58,543 nucleotides of DNA from an uncultured Veillonella sp. (GTDB lineage Bacteria > Bacillota > Negativicutes > Veillonellales > Veillonellaceae): positions 1-58,543 of the forward strand of contig CAKPXR010000004.1 of assembly GCA_934202215.1 (NCBI GenBank). The letters run 5' to 3'. Below the pieces are notes generated by a model. It searched no databases, was not told where the DNA came from, and saw only the letters and a list, made by a program, of their open reading frames with translations. The translations under genes and the position numbers were made by a program. Positions 35,548 through 43,554 of the stretch are shown here, piece after piece. Within the stretch, counting starts at the first letter, position 1; each line of letters starts with the position of its first letter.

Positions 35548-36390
35548 ATGGAAATTATAACTACAATCGAAAACATACGCAGTATAGTAAAACAATGGAA
35601 AGAACAAGGATATTCTATTGGTTTTGTACCAACAATGGGATATTTACACGATGGTCATGCCGCTTTAATAGATCAAGCTAGAAAGTGTAATGATAAGGTC
35701 ATTGTATCTATATTTGTTAATCCAACTCAGTTTGGGGAAAACGAAGACTTAAATTCTTACCCACGTGATATTAATAGGGATGCATCACTTTGTGAAGATC
35801 ATAAGGCGGATATTATCTTTGCTCCAACGCCAGATGAAATGTATCATGATAGAAAAGCATTTGTAAATATTGTTGAATTATCTGATACATTGTGTGGTGT
35901 TAGTAGACCTATTCACTTCAAGGGGGTTTGTACAGTTGTAGCAAAGCTATTTAATATAATTCAACCTATCAATGCTTACTTTGGTGAAAAGGATGCACAA
36001 CAATTAGCCATTATTCGTAAAATGGTTTATGACCTAAATTTTCCTGTCAATATAATTGGTGTTCCAATCGTCCGTGAATCGGATGGTTTAGCAAAATCTT
36101 CTCGAAATACATACTTATCTAAGGAAGAACGAAAAGCGGCTACCATATTATATAAAGCTATTCAAAAGGGAAAACAAGCTATTAAACGTGGTGCTTCTGC
36201 TGATAGTATCATTAATACTATGACAGAAACTATTAATACTGAGCCCTTAGCTAAGATAGATTATATTTCAGTTGTAGATGCTAATACAATGCAACCAGTT
36301 CATAAAATTACAGCTCCAGTATTAGTCGCTATGGCTGTATATATTGGATTTACACGACTTATCGATAACTTCTCCTTCGATGCAAATTAG
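35548..36390 (+). CDS. panC: Pantothenate synthetase
   Basis: It joins pantoate and beta-alanine with ATP. In this 280-residue protein GFVPTMGYLHDGHAALI (near residue 22) with the HxGH motif, FVNPTQFGENEDL (near 56), YFGEKDAQQLAII (near 147) and the KSSRNTYLS block are all standard. It follows panD and precedes a BASS transporter by 12 bases. No panB or panE is present in the window. Confidence 0.96.
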   Translation: MEIITTIENIRSIVKQWKEQGYSIGFVPTMGYLHDGHAALIDQARKCNDKVIVSIFVNPTQFGENEDLNSYPRDINRDASLCEDHKADIIFAPTPDEMYHDRKAFVNIVELSDTLCGVSRPIHFKGVCTVVAKLFNIIQPINAYFGEKDAQQLAIIRKMVYDLNFPVNIIGVPIVRESDGLAKSSRNTYLSKEERKAATILYKAIQKGKQAIKRGASADSIINTMTETINTEPLAKIDYISVVDANTMQPVHKITAPVLVAMAVYIGFTRLIDNFSFDAN

Positions 36391-36402
36391 AGGAGGAAAG
36401 TT

Positions 36403-37338
36403 ATGAACTACTTACAAACAGTAACTCAATTTATTTCCAAGTACTTAATGGTTCTAATCCTAGGCTTTTCATGTATGGCCTATATAGTACCTGAATATTT
36501 TACATGGGCTGTTGCTTATACACCATTTCTACTCGGTGTCGCTATGTTTGGTATGGGGCTTACAATTAAGTTTGAAAACTTATGTAATATTTTTAGGCAT
36601 CCAAAGGATATTTGTATCGGCGTGCTTGCACAATATACAATCATGCCTTTATTGGCATGGGGCATTTGCCATGTGTTTACCTTACCGCCAGATATTGCAA
36701 TAGGCGTTATATTAGTTGGCTGTTGCCCTGGTGGCACTGCTAGTAATGTTATTACCTATATCGCTAAAGGGGATGTTCCTCTATCAGTAGGAATGACAAT
36801 ATCCTCAACATTAATAGCACCAATTGTAACACCGTTTTTAATTTTATATATTGGTGGAGCATGGGTAGATGTTGCATTACTTCCAATGATGATTACAATG
36901 ATAAAAGTTATTATTGTACCAATTTTATTAGGTGGTAGCATTCAATATGTTTGTAAATCACATGTCAATACTATAACGAGTATAAGTCCAATATTTTCAA
37001 TGGTTGCTATTATATTATTAATAGCAGCTATTATTGCAGTTAATAGGGATAAGTTATTAGTTTCTGGCTTATTAACACTCATTGTAGTAGGTATACATAA
37101 TGTATTAGGATTACTATTAGGTTTAAGTGTAGGAAAGATACTTAAATTAGATTATGATAAAACTACAGCATTAGCAATAGAGGTAGGAATGCAAAATAGT
37201 GGCTTAGCTGTAACATTAGCAGCAACTAATTTTGCATTAAATCCATTAGCAACACTTGTGGGCGCTATTTTTAGTGTATGGCATAATATGTCTGGTGCGA
37301 TTTTCGCTAGTATACGTAGAAATAAAATCTCAATATAA
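36403..37338 (+). CDS. Bile acid:sodium symporter (BASS) family transporter, possible pantothenate-precursor importer
   Basis: A 311-residue protein with nine or ten membrane helices and the family pattern FGMGLTIKFENL (near residue 49), GCCPGGTASNVITYIAKGDVPLSVGMT (near 107) and VGMQNSGLAVTLA (near 264). BASS members carry bile acids, pyruvate, keto acids and, in Salmonella PanS, a pantothenate precursor. The close coupling to panC suggests transport of ketopantoate or pantoate. Substrate is inference; family is firm. Confidence 0.85.
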   Translation: MNYLQTVTQFISKYLMVLILGFSCMAYIVPEYFTWAVAYTPFLLGVAMFGMGLTIKFENLCNIFRHPKDICIGVLAQYTIMPLLAWGICHVFTLPPDIAIGVILVGCCPGGTASNVITYIAKGDVPLSVGMTISSTLIAPIVTPFLILYIGGAWVDVALLPMMITMIKVIIVPILLGGSIQYVCKSHVNTITSISPIFSMVAIILLIAAIIAVNRDKLLVSGLLTLIVVGIHNVLGLLLGLSVGKILKLDYDKTTALAIEVGMQNSGLAVTLAATNFALNPLATLVGAIFSVWHNMSGAIFASIRRNKISI

Positions 37339-37379
37339 CAAAAAGACGGCAACATACGTTGCCGTCTTTTTGTTATATT
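37332..37379. terminator. Bidirectional terminator shared by the BASS gene and lexA
   Basis: Perfect 22-base arms (starting AATATAACAAAAAGACGGC) flank a four-base loop, with T-runs on both strands. The stop codons of both convergent genes lie inside the arms. Confidence 0.92.
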
Positions 37380-38044
37380 CTATCCCGTACAAGGCCGATC
37401 ACAAGGCCTTCAATATGACAGTCATCTACAATAATAGGATCAAAATTATCATTTTCTGGTTGTAAACGAATATGTCCATTTTCTTTATAGAAACGTTTAA
37501 CAGTTGCTTCATCATCAATACGAGCAACTACCACATCGCCATTATTAGCTGTATTTTGATGTCGTACAATAAGCATATCACCTTCATACATACCGATATT
37601 CATCATAGACTCGCCTTGTACACGAAGCAAGAAGCAGTCGGAATCTCCAGTCAATTGAACTGGTAATGTAAGGGTAGATTCCAAATTTTCTACTGCAGTG
37701 ATAGGCATACCAGCTTGAACAGTACCGATGAGTGGAACTTGTTTAAGTCCAGCACCTAAAAATTCAAAATTATCAGAGCTAGATGTTTCATTACCTTCTA
37801 CAGCGATAGATGGTTTAGTATCTTCTAATACAGTAATAGCACGATTTTTGTTTGGATCACGCTTGATATAGCCAAATTTCTCTAACGCATTTAGGTGAGA
37901 TTGGACAGTAGATGTAGAACTGAGTCCTACATGTGTACAGATTTCACGAACTGTAGGACAGCGGTATTCATTATGTAATGAATCCTTAATAAAATCTAAT
38001 ATACGGCGCTGTTTAGTGTTTATATCTGTAGCAGGGCGTCTCAC
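37373..38044 (-). CDS. lexA: SOS repressor LexA
   Basis: It represses DNA damage genes and cleaves itself when RecA filaments form. In this 223-residue protein an N-terminal winged helix (about 10-65) precedes the cleavage site A111-G112 in VQAGMP, and the catalytic pair is S146 (GESM) and K183 (TVKRF). The start codon is GTG with GGAGG seven bases upstream. Three LexA boxes lie in the gap shared with the divergent YneA-like gene, but nearer that gene, so autoregulation is less certain. Confidence 0.95.
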   Translation of the reverse strand: MRRPATDINTKQRRILDFIKDSLHNEYRCPTVREICTHVGLSSTSTVQSHLNALEKFGYIKRDPNKNRAITVLEDTKPSIAVEGNETSSSDNFEFLGAGLKQVPLIGTVQAGMPITAVENLESTLTLPVQLTGDSDCFLLRVQGESMMNIGMYEGDMLIVRHQNTANNGDVVVARIDDEATVKRFYKENGHIRLQPENDNFDPIIVDDCHIEGLVIGLVRDRI

Positions 38045-38175
38045 AATGAACCTCCATAATTAATCCACCATCAATATTATAATGCGTAAAAAATGACACA
38101 TATTGTACTTTATAATAAAAACATAAGATATTTACTAACTTATATACCTATTATAGGCAATTTTAAAAGTTTTTG

Positions 38176-38189
38176 CAAACATTTGTTCT
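38176..38189 (+). promoter_or_regulatory. LexA box 1
   Basis: CAAACATTTGTTCT, close to the Gram-positive consensus CGAACRNRYGTTYG. Confidence 0.65.
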
Positions 38190-38196
38190 GAAACTC

Positions 38197-38226
38197 TTGA
38201 CCGAACATTCGTTCGTGTGCTATTAT
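38197..38226 (+). promoter_or_regulatory. Promoter of the YneA-like gene
   Basis: TTGACC (38197-38202) and TATTAT (38221-38226) are 18 bases apart. LexA box 2 fills the spacer, so LexA should block it. Confidence 0.65.
38202..38215 (+). promoter_or_regulatory. LexA box 2 (consensus)
   Basis: CGAACATTCGTTCG has intact CGAAC and GTTCG half sites and sits between the -35 and -10 of the divergent YneA-like gene. Confidence 0.88.
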
Positions 38227-38237
38227 AATCGTGTAAA

Positions 38238-38251
38238 CAAACAAATGTTCT
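38238..38251 (+). promoter_or_regulatory. LexA box 3
   Basis: CAAACAAATGTTCT, a weaker match just downstream of the expected transcription start of the YneA-like gene. Confidence 0.6.
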
Positions 38252-38286
38252 TAGATATTATGTTCGATATAAATGTGAGGTATGAG

Positions 38287-38595
38287 ATGAAAAATATATT
38301 AGTAATGGTAGGAATGTGCTTAACAGTATTATTTGGTTATAATATGACAAATCCTGTAACAAATGCAAATACACATGCAGTACGAGAAGTAAAGGTTCAA
38401 GCAGGCGATACAATGTGGGATATTGCAGCTCGAACAGCTCATAAAGATATGGATGTTCGTGAAATGGTATATGCTATGAAAGAACTAAACAACATCAGTG
38501 ATTCCGGTACGCTAGTACCTGGTACCGTATTAAAGGTACCAGCACATAAAACTGATAGTCCAGTTAGAGCTTTGGACTATGTGGCTCAAAACTAA
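38287..38595 (+). CDS. YneA-like LysM cell division suppressor
   Basis: A 102-residue protein with a single N-terminal membrane segment (about 2-20) and a LysM domain (about 33-85, VKVQAGDTMWDIAARTA to LVPGTVLKVPA). This is the plan of Bacillus YneA, the SOS-induced inhibitor that halts division after DNA damage and is divergent from lexA, exactly as here. The ATG at 38287 has GAGG six bases upstream; an in-frame ATG at 38173 lies before the promoter and is rejected. Sequence identity to YneA is probably low, so the call rests on architecture, position and LexA boxes. Confidence 0.82.
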   Translation: MKNILVMVGMCLTVLFGYNMTNPVTNANTHAVREVKVQAGDTMWDIAARTAHKDMDVREMVYAMKELNNISDSGTLVPGTVLKVPAHKTDSPVRALDYVAQN

Positions 38596-38619
38596 ATATA
38601 TATGGGTATAACCCAAACG

Positions 38620-38654
38620 AAAAAGCAGCTACTCCATGGAGATAGCTGCTTTTT
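38620..38654 (+). terminator. Intrinsic terminator of the YneA-like gene
   Basis: AAAAAGCAGCTA pairs with TAGCTGCTTTTT around 11 bases. T-runs on both strands let it also serve the convergent recombinase gene. Confidence 0.88.
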
Positions 38655-38712
38655 GTTATCTAACTTATTAATAAATTTATTCTAATAATCTTAACGAACA
38701 AATCTATTCTTA

Positions 38713-39723
38713 TTATTTAAACCGTTTTTCAAAAATTGTGGAGATAGGATTATCGACAAATTTATTCGCTTCATTAATATAACGACGGACCATATTAACA
38801 CTATGATGTCGTGTCTGACGCATGATATTACGTTCTTCAACGCCATACGATGCGGCTGTTGTAGCAAAGCCATGGCGTAAACTATGGGCACCATACATAG
38901 CCGGATTTAAACCGATAAGAGAAATATATTTTTTAACAATTTCAGCAATCATCTTATCGGATATGGCGGTCTTACGTAAGGACATACTTTTAGTAAATCC
39001 TCTAAATACAGGACCTTCAGTAATGCCTGAAGCACGTAACCATTGTTGTAAAGCCCGCACTGCATCTAAAGGAGACCCCTGTAAGTGAGGAATCGCCACC
39101 ACAGCACCTTGACCTTCTTGGTCGGCTTTGGAGGAGGCCACAAAGATTTCTACACCTTGCGGAGAAAACTGTAAGTTCTCTACTGTAATGGCAGCGATTT
39201 CACTACGACGAAAAGCGCCCATAAATCCAACTAATAAAATTGCTTTGTCCCGTAGTAATTGCAATTCTGGTACATCTAATTTAGACATACAATCTAGAAT
39301 ATCTTCTATATCTTCTAATAGGACTGGTGTTTTACCTTGTTGGAAGGTACCTTTAACACGTCTAATACCACGTAACGCTTGTTTTACGATAGGAGCCATA
39401 CACGGATTATCTCGATGACCAGAAGCATTATAGTTTTCAGATATAGCGCTAATACGACGAGATATAGTATTGGCCTTAGCATAGTCGGCAAGATCATTTA
39501 TATAGTTTACTATTGTTTCTGGTGTTGCTGGAAAATAAGGAACCTTTTGATAGGTACACCAATCTACAAAGTCGTCCCAATCCGACTCGTATGCATCTAC
39601 AGTATTTTCAGCCTTAGATAACAATATGCTTTGTTTTGCTTTCATAGACAACTTTGTACTATTCATAAGCGCATCATTATTGCGCAAATAAAAATGTTTT
39701 TGTTGTTCTTTAGACTCTGACAT
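38713..39723 (-). CDS. Tyrosine recombinase / site-specific integrase
   Basis: This 336-residue protein has an N-terminal SAM-like core-binding domain (about 30-125) and a catalytic domain with the full active site: R173 (FRRSE), K199, H280 and R283 (HSLRHG), H306 or H307 and the nucleophile Y315 (RRYI). The length suits a chromosomal recombinase (XerC/D-like or invertase), but it lacks the typical Xer signature, and neighbouring genes do not suggest a phage or conjugative element. Its target site is unknown. The start at 39723 has a modest RBS (GGGTGAATC). Confidence 0.85.
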   Translation of the reverse strand: MSESKEQQKHFYLRNNDALMNSTKLSMKAKQSILLSKAENTVDAYESDWDDFVDWCTYQKVPYFPATPETIVNYINDLADYAKANTISRRISAISENYNASGHRDNPCMAPIVKQALRGIRRVKGTFQQGKTPVLLEDIEDILDCMSKLDVPELQLLRDKAILLVGFMGAFRRSEIAAITVENLQFSPQGVEIFVASSKADQEGQGAVVAIPHLQGSPLDAVRALQQWLRASGITEGPVFRGFTKSMSLRKTAISDKMIAEIVKKYISLIGLNPAMYGAHSLRHGFATTAASYGVEERNIMRQTRHHSVNMVRRYINEANKFVDNPISTIFEKRFK

Positions 39724-39781
39724 GATTCACCCTTACCCCTAAAAATATCAATATAATTGTACCATAGAATAGGTACTTATA

Positions 39782-39790
39782 TGCTATAAT
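39782..39790 (+). promoter_or_regulatory. Extended -10 promoter of the VanW-family gene
   Basis: TGCTATAAT, 40 bases before the start codon, with no good -35. Confidence 0.5.
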
Positions 39791-39830
39791 TAGAGAATAT
39801 AATAACTAATTTGGGAGAGTTTATAATACA

Positions 39831-41159
39831 ATGAGTAAGAAATATATAATACTAGGGACTATGCTAGTCCTGCTGAGTACGAGCGGTTGCTCATACATCC
39901 CAACAGAAAATATTTCCTATGGTGTATATTACAATAATACAGACCTATCTAATACACCTAAAAGTGAATTAAGCGCTAAACTTCAAGAGTTAAATGCTAA
40001 AATTCCACATACTGTGTCCATTGATATGGGCAATAACAAAAAACAACAGACTTCCTATCATGATTTAGGCATTCAAAATGATACAGAGGCTATGATAAAA
40101 GAAATTTCCTCTTATGGATATGAAGAGGATTGGTGGACATTGCTTTCACATAGATTCCATGCATTTTATTATGGACAACACTTTACGCCACAATATAAGC
40201 TAGACGAAGTGAAGGGTAAAACTTATCTTACAGAATTAGCCAAAACAATTGATACGCCAGGACATGATGCTTATTTAAGCCTTGAAAATGGACAGGTTGT
40301 ATTCCATCCTGCAAAAGAAGGTAAACGCATAGATATTGATGCAACGCTACAGAAAATAAAAGATGATCTACAGGCTGGCGAAAGTATTAGCTCTATCTCT
40401 ATGGTATTTACTACCAGAAATACGGTGAAAGTAACCGATGCAGATTTAAAACCATTAAATACTGTAATAGCATCTTTCACAACAGAATACGATCCAAATA
40501 ATGAAAGTCGAACACATAATATTCAGTTAGCTTCAGATAAAATTAACGGTACCCTTATTAAACCAGGTGCAATATTCTCCTTTAATGATGTAGTAGGTGA
40601 ACGTACTGCTGAAGCCGGTTATGATGATGCACCTGTTATGATTGATGGTAAATTAGTTCCTGGTATTGGCGGCGGTATTTGCCAAGTAAGTTCTACTATA
40701 TTTAATACAGCCTTATTATCGGGCATGAATATTGTAGAACGGACACCACATTTTGAACCTGTAGGATATATTCAAGCTGGTCGTGATGCTACTGTAGCTT
40801 GGGGATATTTAGACTTTAAGTTTAGAAATCCGTATCAGCAATCAATTTATATCCTCAGTGTAATGAATCATGGTACACTAACAATCTATATTATAGGTAC
40901 TGCCCAAGATAAACCTAAAAATGTATCCATTTCTGTAGGTGATCGTAGCGAAATACCAAATAAGACAATTACCCGTGAAGATCCATCATTAAAAGAAAAA
41001 GAAGTGCAAGAGGGGCATGTAGGCTTAACTATGAATACCTACAGAACTATAACATATGGTAACTGGGTTACACAAACGGATTCCTTTGAATCTGTATATG
41101 ATCCTGTAGATACAATCATTACAATGCCTGCTGAAGGATCGTCAAAAAAAATCAGATAA
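39831..41159 (+). CDS. VanW-family lipoprotein
   Basis: A 442-residue exported protein. A signal peptide ends in the lipobox LSTSGC (near residue 20), so it is probably lipid-anchored. Residues about 60-215 fit a peptidoglycan-binding-like domain (PG_binding_4 type) and the VanW domain begins about 220 with NIQLASDKINGTLIKPGAIFSFNDVVG, then IGGGICQVSSTIFNTAL and ERTPHFEPVGYIQAGRDATVAWG. VanW is found in some vancomycin-resistance clusters but is not itself shown to confer resistance, and nothing else here suggests resistance. Confidence 0.88.
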   Translation: MSKKYIILGTMLVLLSTSGCSYIPTENISYGVYYNNTDLSNTPKSELSAKLQELNAKIPHTVSIDMGNNKKQQTSYHDLGIQNDTEAMIKEISSYGYEEDWWTLLSHRFHAFYYGQHFTPQYKLDEVKGKTYLTELAKTIDTPGHDAYLSLENGQVVFHPAKEGKRIDIDATLQKIKDDLQAGESISSISMVFTTRNTVKVTDADLKPLNTVIASFTTEYDPNNESRTHNIQLASDKINGTLIKPGAIFSFNDVVGERTAEAGYDDAPVMIDGKLVPGIGGGICQVSSTIFNTALLSGMNIVERTPHFEPVGYIQAGRDATVAWGYLDFKFRNPYQQSIYILSVMNHGTLTIYIIGTAQDKPKNVSISVGDRSEIPNKTITREDPSLKEKEVQEGHVGLTMNTYRTITYGNWVTQTDSFESVYDPVDTIITMPAEGSSKKIR

Positions 41160-41190
41160 AAAGAAACCATAATTAAAGATTTTATTAAAT

Positions 41191-41234
41191 ATAGCCTAAA
41201 CTATTGACCATGAGGTATAAATAGTTTAGGCTAT
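41191..41234 (+). terminator. Hairpin after the VanW gene, probable terminator
   Basis: ATAGCCTAAACTAT and ATAGTTTAGGCTAT (14-base arms, 16-base loop) are followed by TATTTG, a weak U-tract. Confidence 0.6.
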
Positions 41235-41355
41235 TATTTGTACTATAAATGAGAAGTGATGATATCAAAAATTAGTAATCAATAGATATACTACTAAATA
41301 TAATTTTAATATCCCATTCTCAATAATTATCATTTAAAGAATAAAAGAGGAAGCT

Positions 41356-41973
41356 ATGGATACAATCTTACAATTTGATCACTCTTTGATCTTCTATGTA
41401 CATGACCATCTTGTATATAGTTTTTTAACGCCTATTATGGCATTTATCTCTAAAATTACTGGCACCGGTGCTTTATGGATTGTCATCGCCTTATTATTGA
41501 TGTTACAAAAAAAATATCGTGTATTAGGTGTAGCTATAATAATCGCTTTAGGATTTGTATTAATCATCGGTGACCAAGGTTTAAAACCACATGTAGCAAG
41601 ATTAAGACCATTTGTAGATTTTCCTAATGTAACAGTACCATTAGAATCTGCATTACCTAAAGCAAGTAGTTATTCATTCCCGTCAGGCCATAGTTTTGGT
41701 TCATTTGCATCAGCCATGACCATTTACCTAGGCTTGAGTCAAATCGCGCCTCAGAAGCGATATTTGGGAATTATAGCATTACTAGTATCATTAGTAGTAG
41801 CATTCTCTAGAGTATATCTATTTGTACATTATCCAACAGATGTATTAACAGGCTTAGTATTGGGCATCATCGTAGGATTCATTGCATGGAAGATTGCAAG
41901 AATTGGATGGAACTGGTGGACTAACCGTCATAATGATGTAGAATACGAACCATACACATTTAAACGTAAATAA
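41356..41973 (+). CDS. PAP2-family lipid phosphatase
   Basis: A 205-residue membrane protein with five or six helices and all three phosphatase motifs: KPHVARLRP (near residue 77), SFPSGHSFGS (near 105) and SRVYLFVHYPTDVLTG (near 153). It may recycle undecaprenyl pyrophosphate (BcrC/PgpB-like) or dephosphorylate phosphatidylglycerol phosphate; sequence does not decide. GAGGAAGCT precedes the ATG. It appears monocistronic. Confidence 0.86.
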   Translation: MDTILQFDHSLIFYVHDHLVYSFLTPIMAFISKITGTGALWIVIALLLMLQKKYRVLGVAIIIALGFVLIIGDQGLKPHVARLRPFVDFPNVTVPLESALPKASSYSFPSGHSFGSFASAMTIYLGLSQIAPQKRYLGIIALLVSLVVAFSRVYLFVHYPTDVLTGLVLGIIVGFIAWKIARIGWNWWTNRHNDVEYEPYTFKRK

Positions 41974-42007
41974 ACTTAATAAGCTAAAAAACTATATAAC
42001 ATAAGGG

Positions 42008-42032
42008 ATTGGGCCATTTAGGCCCAATTTTC
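42008..42032 (+). terminator. Intrinsic terminator of the PAP2 gene
   Basis: ATTGGGCC pairs with GGCCCAAT around ATTTA, followed by TTTTC. Confidence 0.8.
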
Positions 42033-42039
42033 TTAATAC

Positions 42040-42076
42040 AATTACTTCCGATAATATATCGTTATCGGAAGTAATT
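42040..42076. repeat. Perfect inverted repeat in intergenic DNA
   Basis: Exact 15-base arms (AATTACTTCCGATAA and complement) flank TATATCG. There is no U-tract, and it directly follows a proper terminator, so a second terminator is not the obvious reading. From here to 42490 (about 410 bases) the DNA is very AT-rich and I see no gene, only weak hairpins such as ATGTAAT/ATTACAT at 42184-42204. Confidence 0.6.
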
Positions 42077-42495
42077 TAAAAACAAACAAAAAACAGACTA
42101 TATGTCTATAAGCTAATTTATTTACATTACAAACCAAATTAGCATTTAAATTAATCAATCAACAGATCCTATTGTTTCATGCGATGTAATCAAGTCCATT
42201 ACATAATATTTAAACTGTGTTTTCTAAGCTTATTAATCATTAACCTTTGGTTTATACATATAAACACTTATATAACTTTTAGTATCTATTACAAATTTCT
42301 TTTTATATAACATTATTTAAGCTATATAAATTTATATAAGTCTTACATAACATTAATATATACTAAACTAACTAGATGCTTATGATTCCTTATTTTATGT
42401 ATGTTTAAAAAAAACTACATTTTCATTATTATAGATATATGTATAGAACTATTATTATTTAATTTTAAATACATATTGAAATTTTTGATATAAGG

Positions 42496-42524
42496 TTGTA
42501 AAATAGTCATATAAGTTATGTAAT
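42496..42524 (+). promoter_or_regulatory. Probable promoter of the 49-residue gene
   Basis: TTGTAA (42496-42501) and TGTAAT (42519-42524) are 17 bases apart, giving a leader of about 25 bases. Confidence 0.5.
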
Positions 42525-42555
42525 TTACTCATATTAACTCTCACGGAGGTATTAT

Positions 42556-42705
42556 ATGTGCTGGTGTGATATCGTAAGTAAAGCTAAAATTGGTAGTTTA
42601 AAACATTTAGGTAATGGCATGGAAGGTTCTTTAAGATTCTTAGCTGAATTTATTGTAGGTCTTAGTATCCTCCGTGTATTTGTAAACTGGATTTTTGGTA
42701 TTTAA
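42556..42705 (+). CDS. Small hydrophobic protein of unknown function (49 residues)
   Basis: I do not recognise this protein. It begins MCWCDIVSKAKIG, with a Cys-Trp-Cys cluster at residues 2-4. A glycine- and charge-containing middle (LKHLGNGMEGS) follows, then a hydrophobic C-terminal segment from about residue 26 (RFLAEFIVGLSILRVFVNW), ending in IFGI. CGGAGGT sits nine bases before the ATG, a promoter lies upstream and an exact 13-base-arm terminator follows, so it looks like a complete small gene. A membrane or amphipathic peptide is likely; a bacteriocin, toxin or small regulatory membrane protein are all possible. Confidence 0.7.
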   Translation: MCWCDIVSKAKIGSLKHLGNGMEGSLRFLAEFIVGLSILRVFVNWIFGI

Positions 42706-42729
42706 AGCTAAAAATAAATATTATCATAA

Positions 42730-42761
42730 AAAAAGACGCTTAGAATTTAAGCGTCTTTTTT
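42730..42761. terminator. Bidirectional terminator after the small gene
   Basis: AAAAAGACGCTTA and its complement flank five bases, with A- and T-runs on both sides. It also serves the convergent DUF4241 gene. Confidence 0.9.
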
Positions 42762-42809
42762 ATATATTAAGTTTATTCGAAGATTCTCTAAAAATTTTAC
42801 TTGATTCTA

Positions 42810-43553
42810 CTATTGATATGCTTCGCTACAATCAATATATTCCATGATAAGTTGGCAAATTTGACCATCTTTATCAAATGCCCAATATACAGGATATAAA
42901 CCATCACCAAAGCCGGATTGAATCATAGGTACTGTTAATTCAGTATCAGGAATAGTAAGATTAATCCAATCCCCTTTAGAACGTTGGAATTGTGGATATG
43001 CCAATGCGTTTAATTGGAATAAATCACTATAGTAATCATCATAAATATTTTTATCAGGATAGTTTGTATGCCATTGATCGTAGAATTTTTTGTACTCTTC
43101 AATTGTTTCAGCATCAACTACTGTAGCAAGTCCAGAATCTACAGGGAATCCAATGTAGCTTTCACCATCATCAAGATCTGTTAAGTCTTCCGTACCTTTT
43201 AAGGCCAATTCATAGTTCACAGGCTCATTGCCACTAAAAACAACACGACTCGCCACATAGCGATACTCATTTGGTTCCATTTCAATAATTTTTGTTTCTA
43301 ACAAATACGTACCTGGTTCTACCGTTCTAATATACGTATCTGGTTTATTAGGTAATGTTACCAAAGGATCACAGCATGTAATATGGCCTGTTGGGAATGT
43401 TACAGTCCACATAGGCAATGTATGTAAGGGAAATCCTTTTAACTCTTTACGGTTAAATAAATCATGATATGGTACAGTAGGTTTTAATTTACCTTCAGAA
43501 CCTAAACGGTTAAACGTTTGAATCCATTCACTTGTCAATTTAGATTGTTCCAT
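42810..43553 (-). CDS. DUF4241-family protein
   Basis: A 247-residue soluble protein resembling the DUF4241 family: an early LPMWTVTFPTGHITCCDPLV block, a central FPVDSGLATVVDAETIEEY and a C-terminal SGFGDGLYPVYWAFDKDGQICQL. The function is unknown; some DUF4241 proteins accompany secreted polymorphic toxins as immunity-like partners, but nothing here shows that. The ATG at 43553 has GAGGAG upstream, which overlaps the end of the HAD gene, so the pair are coupled. Confidence 0.72.
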   Translation of the reverse strand: MEQSKLTSEWIQTFNRLGSEGKLKPTVPYHDLFNRKELKGFPLHTLPMWTVTFPTGHITCCDPLVTLPNKPDTYIRTVEPGTYLLETKIIEMEPNEYRYVASRVVFSGNEPVNYELALKGTEDLTDLDDGESYIGFPVDSGLATVVDAETIEEYKKFYDQWHTNYPDKNIYDDYYSDLFQLNALAYPQFQRSKGDWINLTIPDTELTVPMIQSGFGDGLYPVYWAFDKDGQICQLIMEYIDCSEAYQ

Positions 43554-43554
43554 A

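Noticed and set aside
42179..42310. A 43-codon open frame starting ATGCGATGT in the AT-rich gap
   Set aside because: No ribosome binding site, and its low-complexity Ile/Leu/Phe/Tyr composition is that of random AT-rich DNA.
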